NCBI RefSeq assembly: GCF_000283155.1
Contig: NW_004454195.1
Location: forward strand, 8,216,644 to 8,280,643
Direction: 5' to 3'
DNA from: Ceratotherium simum simum
Taxonomy: Eukaryota; Chordata; Mammalia; Perissodactyla; Rhinocerotidae
DNA: 64,000 nt
Positions 44,935 to 57,360 of this stretch are shown piece after piece. Under the pieces are notes generated by a model. It did no database searches, had not been told where the DNA came from, and saw only the letters and a list, made by a program, of their open reading frames with translations. Position 1 is the stretch's first letter; each line of letters begins with the position of its first letter. A program made the translations under genes and the position numbers.

Positions 44935-45162
44935 TTGTGTGTGAGGAAGATCAGCCCTGAGCTAACATCTGATGCCAATCCTCCTCTTTTTGCTGAGGAA
45001 GACTGGCCCTGGGCTAACATCCGTGCCCGTCTTCCTCCACTTTATGTGGGACGCCACCACAGCATGGCCTGACAAGCGTGCGTCGGTGCACACCTGGGAT
45101 CCGAACCCGGGCCACCAGCAGCGGAGCGCGCGCGCTTAACCACTACACCACGGGGCAGGACC
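44935..45162 (-). mobile_element. ERE SINE in L2 (second)
   Basis: A 21-bp target duplication (44914-44934 and 45163-45183, beginning ctgaaattattatgc) flanks an inverted ERE with a well-preserved B-box ('gatccgaacccggg') and head. It is closer to the 35.8-kb full-length element than its neighbour is. Confidence 0.95.
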
Positions 45163-45340
45163 CTGAAATTATTATGCTTTTTTAATCTTTGTATTTCCCC
45201 TCTTCTTCTGACTAGAATGTGAGTGCCGTGGGATTAGGAACCTTGTCTGTCTTGAACATTGCTTTCTCCCACACCGACAATAATGCGTATAGACATTCAC
45301 AGACACTCAGTCAATAGACAATAAATAAGTAAGCAATTTA

Positions 45341-47450
45341 AAATCCAGGCATATTGGCCTAGCATATAAATACATATATTCTACTGCATTGATTTAAGGT
45401 ACAAAATATGGCCATACCTCTTTTAATATTCAAAGTATTATGATTCTAGGCTCTTGCTGCCCTTTCTTTCTCATTATAAGGCATTTTCAGCCAGGTATCC
45501 TGGTTAACTCTTTCCTCTTCTTGTGGGCGCATTTCTTATTTCTTACCGCTTTACCCCATGTAACTGGTCCATTCATAGCTAGCCCTGTTTTTCCTCTGGT
45601 CATGGTCCATTAGCCCTCAGGAGACAATGCAGTGGTCCACCAGACAAGTTTGGGTACTCTTGATGACGGCTGGGAGACATCAGTGAGTGTGGAGTGGACT
45701 AGCTATGGGAGCAGATTTTCTCTCTGGCATCTGTCATTTACATCTTGAACTTCTGAGGACAAAACAGGTTGTTGATTTAAAATTCCAGTTGGCGTAAGTG
45801 TCCTGAGAGCACCACTAGCAATAATTTTTCTATACTCTCCTTGTGTTTGAGGCCTAGTAGATTATTCTCCAGTGGCACATCATAAGAGCATTTCAACCAA
45901 ATGATCTATAGTTTAGATCCACAGATTGCCTTAAACAGCATATTTTAGGAAGATAGAACTTCCCTAGTCTATTATCTAGGCTCTTTTTGCCATATTGAGT
46001 TCTGCCTTCTGATGAGATCAATATGCTTTTCTTTGGGCGTCTGCAAATAACTAAGGCTCAGTAGATATTCATTCAAACTACTATGTTGAAATGCTTTCAT
46101 TTTGTCTCCCTCCTGCCAAAAGCCTTTCACTCCTTGCTCTTTCTCTGCCTGACCTTCCAGGGCCTCCAGAGATGGATCTCATAAACCCTATTGACAAGGA
46201 CTCTGCTCATATCTGACTGGTTGCCCAGGTTCCCATCGATCCTCTACGCTTCTTCAGAGTCCTTGCTCATGTTCTTTTTCACATGTGGAATAAAGTCTCT
46301 TTTCCCGAAGCAGAAAGAACTGAAAGCATTTCCATGAAGGTAATGAAGTTTAGCCTCAAGGCCCTCACATGCAGTGGCCCTTTCTAAGACCCTGGGAGGT
46401 CTAGCAGTGTATTCAAGTGGTCATTGCAAAATTAGCAAAAACAAGATATTCTAGCTATAATTGACAAGACAACTCTTTTCCCCCTAGTGTTGGGTGGTGA
46501 TGGTGGCATGGGCATTTGGAAATCCAGCCTGGAGAAAGTTAAGTTGGAAAAACATTTAGTTTAGATTTAGTGGAAAATGTTTATGTGGTAGGCAGTCACT
46601 TCCATATATTGTTCGGTTATTGCTGGCCACTCTGGTGTAGGAATGGCTCCTAGGAATCCTCCTATTGGCAGCTCTGTTAACTCTTTGGGCAGGGCCAGGG
46701 GGTCAATTAGGGTATGCATAGCTCCTTGGGTACCTGGCACCAGAAATAAATGAGTAGTGGAAGAGAGACAAGGTTTAAAACATATGGAGCTGGAAGGTAG
46801 TCTATGCAGAGAGTTATTCCAATCACCAAGTGTAGAAAAATGTAAGCCAAGTATTCGGTTCTCCTGGATGCCTAGTCAAAACAGAAGCTCTCTCTGGAAT
46901 ATATTCTATGGTGCAGCATATACAATCACATATGCACTATATGTTTTTTCCTATTTTTATGCCAATCACATGAAATAAATTTATCAGGATTCTTGTGTTT
47001 GTAAGACATAAGCCTGTAGCAGTAAGTATATCTGTATACTTAGCAGTATATTTAGCAGTATAAACAGCAAGTATATCTGTACATGAAGTCACTTGTTTTA
47101 TGCATCTCAACTATCAATAATAAAAAGTAAATTTCCATTAACCTTGCTAGAAGAATGACTGAGTTATCTTTGTATTTACTCTGTAGAAAATGTTATAAAA
47201 TCAAAGTCATATGAAGAGGCAATCAAAGAGTATACAGTCAGAAAGTACAGGAAGAAATATTAGAGATATGTCAGACAATTAAATAATAAAATATTATGTT
47301 GCATTTTTGGACTTTTGTCTGCTTCTTAAATTTTGAATTTGTAGGAGCCTAAAAATTGCATAAGCTTCTATCCCCATAAACCCTGAATCTTCTTCTGGCA
47401 AAAACAAAATATAATTTATTATCTTAATAAATTATCGCAACATAAAAATA
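45341..47450. other. No gene or clear repeat recognised
   Basis: AT-rich intergenic sequence. 46100-46330 has a weak L2-like flavour. Other open frames are short and without domains. Confidence 0.4.
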
Positions 47451-47454
47451 ATAA

Positions 47455-47990
47455 TTCCTATTAATTGAGTGCTAGCTATAGGTCTGACATTAAACACTTT
47501 ATATAATTCTCTTATTTGTGTGTGCTTAATTTTTTTATTTATTTTTTCCAGTTTTGTTCAGATGTAATTGACATACATCACTGTATAAGTTTAAGGTGTA
47601 CAGCATAATGGTTTGACTTACATATATTGTGAAATGATTACCACAATGAGTTTAGTTAGCATCCATCATCTCATATAGATACAATAAAAAGAGAAAGCAA
47701 TCGTTTTGAAAAAAGATGTTTCCCTTGTGATGAGAACTCTTAGGATTTATTCTCTTAACAGCTTTCCCGTATATCATACAGCAGTGTTAGCTGTAGTCAT
47801 CATGCTGTACGTTACATCCCTAGTACTTATTTATCTTGTAACTGGAATAATTCTCTTATTTAATCCTTAAGACAACCCTGTGGGCTGATATGGTTCTCAT
47901 TTTAGTGAGTTACAGAAAAATGAAGTAATTTACTCAAGGCGAGACAGTTCAAACTAGTTCTGTCTCATTCTGCAGCCTGTGCTCACCCAG
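47455..47990 (-). repeat. MIR SINE, split by an L1 insertion
   Basis: Inverted MIR pieces at 47455-47517 ('attgagtgctagctataggt') and 47847-47990 ('aatccttaagacaaccctgt', 'gaagtaatttactcaaggcg') are separated by an L1 3' end. The join across the insertion is continuous. Confidence 0.75.
47518..47846 (-). mobile_element. 5'-truncated L1 3' end inside MIR
   Basis: A 15-bp duplication ataattctcttattt (47503-47517, 47847-47861) brackets inverted L1 3' UTR sequence: T-rich start, 'cagatgtaattgacatacat', 'taaggtgtacagcataatgg', 'tagctgtagtcatcatgctg'. Confidence 0.9.
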
Positions 47991-48229
47991 CATGCTTTGC
48001 TTCTGTTACCCTCTGTGTTGCATAGTTTCGGGCTTAACTACATTTTTCTCACGTTGCCTGCCTACTGCTTTATATTTGTGCTCCTTGATTCCAGCCAGAA
48101 GTTCCTTCGAGATAAAGAGGAGAACCCAAATTTCTTGCCTATCACCCTCAACACATGGCAGAGAGCTGAATTTGGGGTGGAATTTCTTTAATTCTTGACA
48201 ATCAAAATTGATTAGAAGTCACGTCTGTC

Positions 48230-49125
48230 TGGAAGTTGTCCCAAGAGAAGTATAGGAACCACCTCAGGAATAAATGAAAAAAATGTTTTTTATCTATTTC
48301 AGTACAATATGCTATCATATCACGCTGGTGGTAGAAATCACTGATTTTCAATTAAAAGTGTAAAAGGAGTAAATATGCAGTTTGAAGCTACAGGTAGGCA
48401 TTGGGTTTCTGTTCTGAGCCATCATTGCTAGCTGGCAAGTACATGTGTGAAATGCTAGTTACCATAGCAACCAGCACAGCAAGATTTTCCCCCCTTTGGT
48501 TTATGAATTCAAATCAATAAATGTTTATAAATAACTCTCCAATTGGCCAAAAGAAGTAAAAGCATAAGCCAGAACAATCCTTCTGTCCTGTGAATATGAG
48601 TCATACATATGCTGGCCATATTCTGGGGACAGAAAAAGGCTATCCATGGAATAAACAATTGGCCACATTATTTTCTTTGCAAGAGTGGTTAGGAAAAACC
48701 CACTGAGTGAAAATCTATTTCACATGCTTTCTGACAACAAGAATACAAAGTGTGCACATCCAAGGGGCATAAAGACAAAACTGCAGAAATCACGGATGCT
48801 GGGTCTGAGAGAGAACATTGATGTGATTGGACATAAATGATTATACTGAAGTTCAAATGGAACAGGCAGAGACATTATCTTGCATTTGTGGATTATATGT
48901 TCTCAGCGATATGCAAGCGGAATCATACAAAAGTGGAATTTAGTAAGAAGAGTCCCAACAATAATCGAATCAGGCCACCAACTATTGAAAGGAATCTTTC
49001 TATAGCATTCCAAACAGATGGTCAAACAGCCTCTCCCAGGATATTTTTAGTGAAAGGGAAAGTCGTTTTCCTCTAATCTCTATCTAGTAGCTGTTAAATT
49101 TATTTCCTGAGCCAAAATCTCCTCC
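48230..49125. promoter_or_regulatory. Single-copy-looking block with an RFX X-box
   Basis: No transposon is recognised. It contains gttaccatagcaacc (48458-48472), a near-palindromic RFX X-box, followed by several AT-rich blocks. Enhancer function is an inference. Confidence 0.35.
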
Positions 49126-49129
49126 CACT

Positions 49130-49390
49130 CCCATCCCTTAACTTCCATCCATTGGTCTTAGTTTGTTCTTTGGCACAACAAAGACCTAATCCATCTGGTT
49201 CCCTCTCGGTGACAGCCTTCAAACCTTTGAAGGCAGCCATTGAGTCTTTCTTTAGTCTTCTCTAATTATTGGTGTGGTTCCAACCTCTCCCCCTCCTGGT
49301 TTCTTTCTTCAGAATGCTCTTAACTTGTCAGTGTCCTCAAAATGTGGACTCTCTGAATGATCTGTGCAAATCCCCAGACGTGAGTTAAGA
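49130..49390 (-). repeat. Possible CR1/L3 LINE fragment
   Basis: 'gacagccttcaaacctttga' followed by 'tctttctttagtcttctcta' resembles the inverted 3' part of an ancient CR1/L3 LINE. The match is weak. Confidence 0.35.
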
Positions 49391-50320
49391 TTTCAATGAA
49401 ACTATTTCTTATGCTTTCTCTTCTATGGATGACATGGCTAAGATTATGTTCAAGTGTGTGTGTGTTTATAGCCACACTGCACTGTTGGCATGTATTAACT
49501 TCTGGTAGGCTAACACACACAGGGCACTCCATCCCAGAATAGGAACGAGTTATATAAATATTTCTCCCAGGGAGAACGAACTAGGGCAGGGATTCCCTGG
49601 CAAGCCACTAGCCTGAGAAGCAAAAAGGAGCAGCCCTTCTGATAGTTTTGGCAAATATTTTATCTGGCTGACATAAAGTGGAGAAGGAGTAATTGTCCAC
49701 AGGATGTGATTTGAAGGGTCTTAGAGAAGACTCTCCTGTCCCCAGATGCCTCATTCATCCAAATGCCAGACTGGCTGGAATTTTACCTTTTGGAAATGTT
49801 AAACATCTCCTGGCTATTTTTTTTCCCCAAAGGACATATTAAATCACCAACAATTGAGTGTGAATGAGATGGTCCCATTTCTTTCTTTCAGGAAAGAGGG
49901 AAACCTGGGGCAGTAGGAAAGCACTAACTTCCTGGATTTGGAGGCAGGGAACGGGCATTAAAATAAGGGGAGATTGTTTAGAAAGAAGTAGTAAGGATGT
50001 TCTGGAGGCTTTGCCAGCCCTGCTCCATGGTTCATGCTCTCTATAGGGGGAGGGGTCACATACTCAAATGTACACCAATGAAAGAAACAGGCGGGTAGAA
50101 GAAAGACGACAGGGCCAGCAAAATAATAAGTGGACCTGAGACAACAGGGAATGATTGGAACATGCTGCCTGGAGGGTCCCGCTAAAGAGGCAACCATTGA
50201 TCAGCTACGGCCAAATATTGCAAAGGAGGAACACAGGCTCTATATTGGCAGATCTTTCAAATTTTCAGAAATCTGGAAGTCTACGTAAAATCTTCTAGTT
50301 TGGGAATGTTGACTGTACTC
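49391..50320. other. No gene or repeat recognised
   Basis: Mixed-composition intergenic sequence with no recognisable coding potential. Confidence 0.45.
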
Positions 50321-50324
50321 TGAC

Positions 50325-50760
50325 AGTCAACAAAATAACTCTTGTGGAATCTAAAAAAGACAAGCTCAGAGAAACAGAGAGTAGAATGGTGGTCACCAGG
50401 GGATGAGGGGTGCGGAAATGGGGAGGTATTGGTCAAAGGGTAGAAACTTGCAGTTAAAATATTAACAAGTTTGGGGATTATCTAATATACAGCATGGTGA
50501 TTATAGCTAATAATTCTGTATCATATACTTGAATATTGCTAAGAGAGTAGATCTTAATTGTTCTCACCACAAAAGAGAAATGGTAACTACAGTATATGAC
50601 GGGATGGAGGTGGTAACTAACGTTATTGTGATAATCATTTTGAAATTTATAAATGTATCAAATCAACACATTTTACACCTTAAACTTATGCAATGTTATG
50701 TGTCAATTATATCGCAATAAAGCTGGAAAAATTTTTTACACAAAACAAAACAAAAAAACC
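50325..50760 (+). repeat. L1 3' UTR with A-rich tail
   Basis: Sense-strand L1 3' end: 'gagtagaatggtggtcacca', 'acagcatggtgattatagct', 'caatcatt'-like end, 'atatcgcaataaagctggaa', then an A-rich tail. Confidence 0.85.
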
Positions 50761-51420
50761 CAAAATATCTCTGCTGCCAGGCACGGCAGAGGCTGCCCGT
50801 TTGTGGCCTCTAATATTAGAGTTTGTATCAATAGGATCTGTGTCTACATCTGTTTCAATGAAACAAGTAGCAGAAACTCCAGAAATAATAGCTTAAACAG
50901 GATAGAAGTTTCTATCTTACCACTCCTTGAACCTGAGAGGGGCTTCAAGGAGTCTACTTGGAAAGCTTGAAGTGTGTCTCCTGGAGTTTGAGGGAAAATA
51001 ATGGATGATGCCTGATGATTTGTGTTTGAGCAATCTAAGGGCAGGAAGCTGTGACCATCTGCCTGCAGTGGCAGAGTCAAGAGAATTACATTGGAAGCAA
51101 ATAGCACTTTAGCATTCTCTGTGTGTACACGTGCGTGTTGTCCAAGTGTGTCTGAAAAAGCTATGGAACCTGTCTGAGACAGAACTAGATCACAGAGCAG
51201 GTTTGAACAGGTAGGGGGGAGGGAAAAAAGCCCAGTTATGTCTTCAGTCCATTCAATAAAGCAATCATGCATACACCCACATACACACACGCATAGAGGC
51301 ACCAATGTATGTGGTTTTCCCTTCTGAAACTTCTTTAAAAAATTAAAGTCTTTGGGAGATTTTCCTGCATCAGTATCAGCCTTATTCCTTCTCTCACCTG
51401 CATATTCAATTGTATGGATA
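50761..51420. other. No gene or clear repeat recognised
   Basis: The longest open frame (minus, 50844-51434, 196 codons) has no known domain and looks like chance. 50850-50960 could be part of an LTR. Confidence 0.35.
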
Positions 51421-51424
51421 ATGT

Positions 51425-52340
51425 ATTTAAACAATCCCCTATTGAAGAGTATTCATATTGATGCTATTTTTTGCTACTACTAATAACGATGCAGTAAATT
51501 TCTTCGTTTGCATGTAACTTTGCATATATATGAATACATTGTAGGATAATTACTAAAGTGGAGTTGCTGACAAACAGTATGTCACCTTTTTATTTTGAAA
51601 GATGTTACCAAATTGCCCTCCAGACGGGTAACATAAATTTACATGCCCACCGGCAATGTATGCTACACAAAATGTGGTCAGTGGGCCAGCAGAATAGGCA
51701 ATCACCAGGGAGCTTGTTAGAAATGCAAATTCTTGAGTCCCACCCCAGAGCCTCTCAGTTACAATCTGCAAGTTAATCATATCTCCAGGTGGTTTGTATG
51801 CATGTGAGATTTAAATCCTTTAGCCTCTTCTCTGACAGCTGTCAATCTGACTATGTCTCTTTATGGTTTTATTCTGTATTTCCTTTAGTATGAGTGAGGT
51901 TGAATATCTTTTTATGTGTTTAAGTGCCATTTGTAAGTCGTTATGTATTAAGGAAATTATCTCGATGTGCGTGTGACACGAGTTGGAGATATTTTTCTGT
52001 TTGTTGGTTGTCTTGAATTTTTAATGTTTTTTCTTTGTTGTGCAGAATTTTGACTTTTTACATGATAAATTTATCTTTTTTATAGTTTCTGTGTTCAGAG
52101 TCATAGAAAGTTCTTGCCCACTCCATAATTACTTTAAAATTTTTCGTTTTCTTTAATACTTTATGGTTTTATTGTTTACATTTAAATATATTTTCTCTCT
52201 GGAATTTATTTTGCTTCAAGGAATGTGATGTGGATTTATTTTAAATTTTTCTAGGTGGCCACCTCCTTGTCCTAATACCATTTATTGAATAATTCACCTT
52301 TTCCCTATTTATTTGAAATGTCACTTTTATCATATACTAA
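51425..52340 (-). repeat. L1M ORF2/3' fragment, split by a hAT MITE
   Basis: Inverted L1M sequence ('ttaccaaattgccctccaga' near 51606; 'gaggttgaatatctttttat' near 51896) resumes after the insertion at 51665-51830 and continues to about 52340. Confidence 0.65.
51665..51830. mobile_element. hAT-Charlie MITE (MER3/MER5-like)
   Basis: It contains 'gtggtcagtgggccagcaga', 'gagcttgttagaaatgcaaa' and 'ttcttgagtcccaccccaga', typical of this MITE group. The terminal repeats are worn. Confidence 0.65.
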
Positions 52341-54640
52341 ATTTCCTACGTGAACTCTCTATCAATCTTATTATATCATGTGGTCTTTAAAAAAACCAGG
52401 ATTCTCTACTGAACTGCTGAATTTGTTCTCCCAGGTCTGTGCTGATGATCAAAATTTACTTGCCTTGTATCTCCTTCCATCAGAGTTTCTGTAGGTGAGA
52501 ACTTATCTGGTATGAAATTACACGATAAAGGCTTACCAGAGTCTGGAAGTGCGTTTCCCTTTTTTCTTTTTGTTTTGTTTTTAAATATTGCCTTTAAACA
52601 AAGAAGTAACGGAAAGGGATAAGAAATTCTAGACTAGATCGGATTTTTAGAATTTATTATTTTAGACGACAGGAGCAGCGGCTTATTGTGTTTTCTCGGT
52701 CCTAGCTCTAAATTAGGAAATTAGACTTAAAGTGAAGTCTCCCTTCCCCCTCTTCTTTTTTTGAGTTTTCAGAGCTATTCATTGGTTATCTAGCATTCTT
52801 TGTATTGCTGTCTCATCATCTCTAGTGCCTTCGCAGCTCTGATCCATTCGTTTCTTTTTTTTAAAAAGTATTCAAGATAAGTTTCTTGACACATTCCATT
52901 TAGCATCTCTCTCTTTAAAAAAATTTGTGTCAACCCTGATAACAATTAAAAACAAGAATTGGAACTCAAATATGTCACTTAAAACGAGCTGTTTGCTCTG
53001 ATGACATAAAATGAGGACAGTTATGACCAGAATAAGTCTGGTTCCTTGTGGGTCTCAAGATGTTCCTACAGATGCACTTGTGCAAATGTTAGCAAATGAG
53101 ATCGAATAAAATGTAGGCAGTTTTCTATTAAGAAAGGAAATTATGGGAATTAAACTGAGGATTCCTTATTAAGGGCACCACACATCTTAATAACATTTTA
53201 GTTTAGAAGTAGAAACTCCATTAACCTCAACCAATAAGAGGGCTGTGTTACATTTCCTCTTACCATTTTGAAACAATTTTAAGTGCCCTTCTTTTGACAG
53301 ACTCACTTGAATTTTGCAAGCCTGCAATTTGCTGACACTCAATTGTTACTGATACTGAGTAACAAACACATATTAGCATATGTACAGTGTGTTGAAATCA
53401 ATTTCCCTCTTTAGGGTCTGTATGTGGTAACATTGTTACAGGGCCCTGGCTAACGGCCATGAAAGGCTTATATATACCATACTGCTCTCGGAGTCATCTC
53501 TACCATCTTAGCCTAGAAACAAATAGACTGGGATAAGGTAGGGCCTTCATGCAGCTAGCATACTTAGGGAATTGAGCCCAAGAAAAAAGAGTGGGGAGGG
53601 GAGGGCTGGGGAGAGTGAAACAGAGAAAGAAGGGAAGCCAATTCAGGAAAGCATAATTGAGCTGGTACTGGTACTCCTGTTGTCAATTGGGGATCTAGCC
53701 CACTGCGGACGCTCTGAGAAACCTACTAGAGTATTCTTTGGGATTTTCCATAAGAGAAGGAGCAGGGGAATATTTACTCTTTGGCTCGACTTCCCTTGCT
53801 CAAGGATTGTTCTGAAGGTGTTGACTCCCTCTTGCACCAGGCCTGTATATGTGGCAGAGGAGTTTGGTGGTCTCCCCAGGCATCCCAGGTGGAAAGCTCT
53901 GGGCAGTCAGAAAGAGAAAGGCCACTCTGCTGAGGCTAGTGTGTCAGGCTACACATGAGGGCTACCTCAGCAATGGGCAAATCAAAAGGAGGTGCTGAGA
54001 GGGTGTAAAATGGGCGTTAAAGATGCCCCCCAAACCTACACACCAGGAAAATTATTCCTAAACGAAACTGGGCTTCTTATTACACTTTGTCACCTGTTCC
54101 TGGCGTTGAATTTTGGGATGGATGTGGATGTGACTTTTTAAAATGGCCACAGCAAGGTGGTGAGTGACACAGGACTGCTCCTTGTGGCCTCCACCCATAT
54201 CTCTCGGTGGCCTGGGGCTGCATTTGCAGAGTCCCACAGGAAGCAGGGGGCATGGGTACAGGGGTCAGGATACCCAACCAGAGCCTACTAATTTGTCCAC
54301 TCAGGAAGTGTCCTTGGGCTTCCGGAACACCACAGACCATTTCTACCTACTCACCCCTGCCAGTCCACGGTGCTAAGGAAAGAAATCACAGCGCAGCGAA
54401 ATAAACTCTGAGGTTTTGTTGTTACCTGCTGTTGCCAAGAATGTGGCTAACACTGCAATGGCCACCTGCAAAACTCATCCAGGTTCAGTGAACTGGTACT
54501 AAGGCAACATGTGTGTCATAAAGCTGGTTTCATAGGGACTAAGATATAGTCCAGTCTTTGGCAGATGATCAGCACCATTTCACAAAACTTTCTTCATCAT
54601 TTCTGGAATAAATAGGAAATACATCCTTGCGTATATAGAG
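52341..54640. other. Mostly unrecognised sequence
   Basis: No gene is seen. 52930-53420 looks single-copy (see findings). 53430-54030 carries a 128-codon open frame (53572-53958) with no known domain, possibly old LTR sequence. Confidence 0.35.
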
Positions 54641-54653
54641 ACACACATATATA

Positions 54654-55149
54654 TGGTAGTCCCCTCTTATCTGCATTTTCGCTTTCTGCAGTTTCAGTTA
54701 ACCATGGTCAACAGCAGTTCAAAAATATTAAATAGAAAATTCCAGAAATGAGCAATTCATAAGTTTTAAATTGTGTGCCATTCTGAGTAGTGTGATGAAA
54801 TCTCATGCCCTCTCACTTCATCCTGCCTGGGGTGTGAATCAACCCTTTGTCCAGTGTATCCAGTCTGTTAGTCACTTAGTAGGGGTCTTGGTTATCAGAT
54901 CGACTGTTGCCGTATGACAGCGCCTGTGTTCAAGTAACCCTTATTTTACTTAATAATGGCCCCAAAGTCAACTTTATTATTAGTTATTGTTGTCAATCTC
55001 TTACTGTGCCTAATTTATAAATTAAACTTTGTCATAGGTATGTATGTATAGGAAAAAACATAATATATGTAGGGTTCAGTACTATCCAAGGCTTAGCCAT
55101 CCACTGAGGGTCTTGGAACGTATCTTTCACCAATAAGGGGGGACTACTA
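54654..55149. mobile_element. Tigger-type (TcMar) MITE, internally deleted
   Basis: Terminal inverted repeats ('tggtagtcccctcttat' and the inverse 'tagtagtcccccctta') are flanked by TA. Interior blocks 'agttttaaattgtgtgccat' and 'cttattttacttaataatgg' match the 5' portion of a Tigger relative. It stops before any transposase. Confidence 0.85.
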
Positions 55150-55530
55150 TAAACATATATATGCCAAGAGCGGTTATGGTGCAAAGACAGCCAAAACTGT
55201 CTACACAAATCCTCTTGGTTTGCCTCTGGAGACCCAAGCCAAAGAGATATCTGATGAGGGAACATAAGGATACGTGGCCTTTCAGAAGGAGATGAATTTT
55301 ATTTCTCAGGGAGGATGGAGAGAAGGACCCAGCCTGATCCTAGTACTCACAGAAACGGCAGGCGCAGTGAGCAGTCAGCTGCGGAAGCACACACTTGCTC
55401 AGCAATACAGGATTCAGGGACATAATTCTGACTTGGCTGGATGGCTCACTTTTCATCCCAGGCTCCCTTTCCTTTTTTGTTCTGTGTTAGAATTGTTCTG
55501 ACAGTCTCAGCCCCTTCATCTTCACAGCTT
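55150..55530. other. No gene or repeat recognised
   Basis: Short open frames only. Confidence 0.45.
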
Positions 55531-55534
55531 GTTT

Positions 55535-55755
55535 AACAGCACTTAGGAACACTTACTGTCCACCAAGTACTAATCCAAGACCTTCACAAACACGCACTCA
55601 TCCAGTCCTCATAAAAATAGTATGAAGCGCGTAATATTATCACCCCATTTTACAGATGAGGAAGCTGAGGCACGAGAGGCTACATAATTTACTCAAGGTC
55701 TTGCAGCAAGTGAGAGGTAGAGCTGGACACAGAGGCTGTGTGCTTAACCACAGGC
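55535..55755 (-). repeat. MIR SINE
   Basis: Inverted MIR: 'cccattttacagatgaggaa', 'actcaaggtcttgcagcaag', 'gagaggtagagctgga'. Confidence 0.88.
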
Positions 55756-56330
55756 TGCTATCTGTTCTGTGCCCCTTTTTGTCTGCCACTGAAGATTGAT
55801 TTACCATTTTACTCTCTATCCTGATTGCCCATGATGTTTATTGTTGGCCGTTTGATTCTAGCTGATCCTGTGCGATTCTCTAATTGTTTTGCCTGTTCGC
55901 TTTGTCTCCTCAACTAGTTTATGAGAACCCCACGGGTAATGGTGTGGGCAGAAGCTTTTCAAGTCACTGAAATTGTCAAAAAGAATCTGAAGAGTAGGAG
56001 CTTTCAGAGAGTCCCCGGGTGGTCATTCAGGGCTCAGTGATGCCACTTATAATCTTAGCCAGCTTAGGCATCTTATTTCACATAAAGACAGACCCTAAGG
56101 AGCAAATCAGAAGTGAGGAGGTTGTAAGAGGCAAACACCCCAGTGGCAGGGGGGACAATGGAGAGACCAAGAGTCTGGCTGCAAGGGAGAAGCAGAAATT
56201 GCCATGTTGCAGCATCATAAGTGTCCACCTTGACCCCTCAAGGAAAACTTAAATGATGTTCTGTTTCAGAAGGTAGCAAAGGGTTTAAGATATCTTAGGA
56301 AATTTCCTTCCCTCATAAAAAGATTAAAAT
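55756..56330. other. No gene or repeat recognised
   Basis: Ordinary intergenic sequence. Confidence 0.45.
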
Positions 56331-56344
56331 AAAAATAACTGTTG

Positions 56345-56586
56345 TGGGGCCGGCCCAATGGCCTAGTGGTTGAGTTTGGTGCACTCTGCTTCAGCGGCCT
56401 GGGTTCTTGGATTCAGATCCCAGGCACAGACCTACACCACTCATCAAGCTGTGGCAGCGACCCTCATACAAAATAGAGGAAAATGGGCACAGATGTTAGC
56501 CCAGGGCCTCTGTTCCTCAAGCAAAAGGAGGAAGATTGGCAACAGATGTTAGCTCAGGGCCAATCTCCCTCACCAAAAAATAAATG
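56345..56586 (+). mobile_element. ERE SINE
   Basis: A 12-bp duplication aaataactgttg (56333-56344, 56587-56598) brackets a plus-strand ERE: head 'ggggccggcccaatggccta', B-box-like 'gattcagatcccagg', and two 'acagatgttagc' body units with an A-rich end. Confidence 0.95.
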
Positions 56587-56599
56587 AAATAACTGTTGC

Positions 56600-57164
56600 A
56601 GCTTCAAAAGGTAAGCTTTAGTTATCTAGAGATTTTATGGATGTAGAACAGTTCATTTTTTGGCAATGCTGGACAAATATGAGGTGCCGCTGGGGTTCTT
56701 CTTGTCCCCTTAGTATCAGCTCAGTGCTGAACCTGTTCGTGGGCTCTTTCCTACATAAAAAAAAAAATTATATCTTATGACTATGTTGCTACAAAGATTA
56801 ATATAATCTAAGCTGGATTCATTATTATGACTATTATCATTCATATTCAATAATGTAACCTAACAATATTATTGTTTGATACTATTTTATTCATTTTTTC
56901 TTCTGATTTTAAAAGAAATTAAGATTAAAACATTTTTGTGAGCCCTAGGCCATGTGCCTACTGTGCCCTGCTGAGCCCAGGGGAGGTGGCCAGTTGGTAT
57001 AGTGTCCATCTCCCTCCTGAGGGCTTAGCACACATCGTAACTTTATTTTTAAAAAAAGTATTAAAAACAAATGTGACTGGTAGTAATTTGCTACACATAG
57101 AAATTAATTTTGAAAAACAAAAGACAAATCTCATACGTTTTTTCTTTTATTTCTGTTTCTTTAC
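56600..57164. other. No gene or clear repeat recognised
   Basis: AT-rich with an A run near 56758-56767. Confidence 0.4.
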
Positions 57165-57360
57165 CCTTCCTTCCTTCCATTTTTAAAACCAAACTTTTTT
57201 ATTTTGAGATCATTGTAGATTCACATGCAGTTGTAAGAAATAATACGAGAGAGTCTATGTCCCCTTCACTCAGATTCACCCAATCTTCCTTCCTTTTTAA
57301 ACCATATAGTTGTCCTGCTGGTGACACATTGCATCATAATTTGTATCAAAATACAATTAG
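57165..57360 (-). repeat. Old L1 3' UTR fragment
   Basis: Inverted L1ME-type 3' sequence: 'gatcattgtagattcacatg' and 'catatagttgtcctgctggt'. Confidence 0.65.

Larger units (their letters stand above)
44200..45340 (-). repeat. L2 LINE 3' end, split by two ERE SINEs
   Basis: Inverted L2 blocks run in order: 'gatcatgtcactcgcctgct', 'agtggcttcccattgcgctt', 'cttgtccttggtgctctctc' (44200-44616). They resume as 'ctttttatagcacttagcat' (44895-44914) and 'tagaatgtgagtgccgtggg' (45213 on). Both interruptions are SINEs with target duplications. Confidence 0.85.

Noticed and set aside
44551..45020. Minus-strand frames of 85-115 codons
   Set aside because: They lie within two ERE SINEs and have no independent coding evidence.
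50844..51434. A 196-codon minus-strand frame
   Set aside because: No known domain, no splice or promoter context, and composition like its surroundings. It is most likely chance.
53572..53958. A 128-codon plus-strand frame
   Set aside because: No domain or family resemblance. It may be old LTR sequence and shows no evidence of being a gene.
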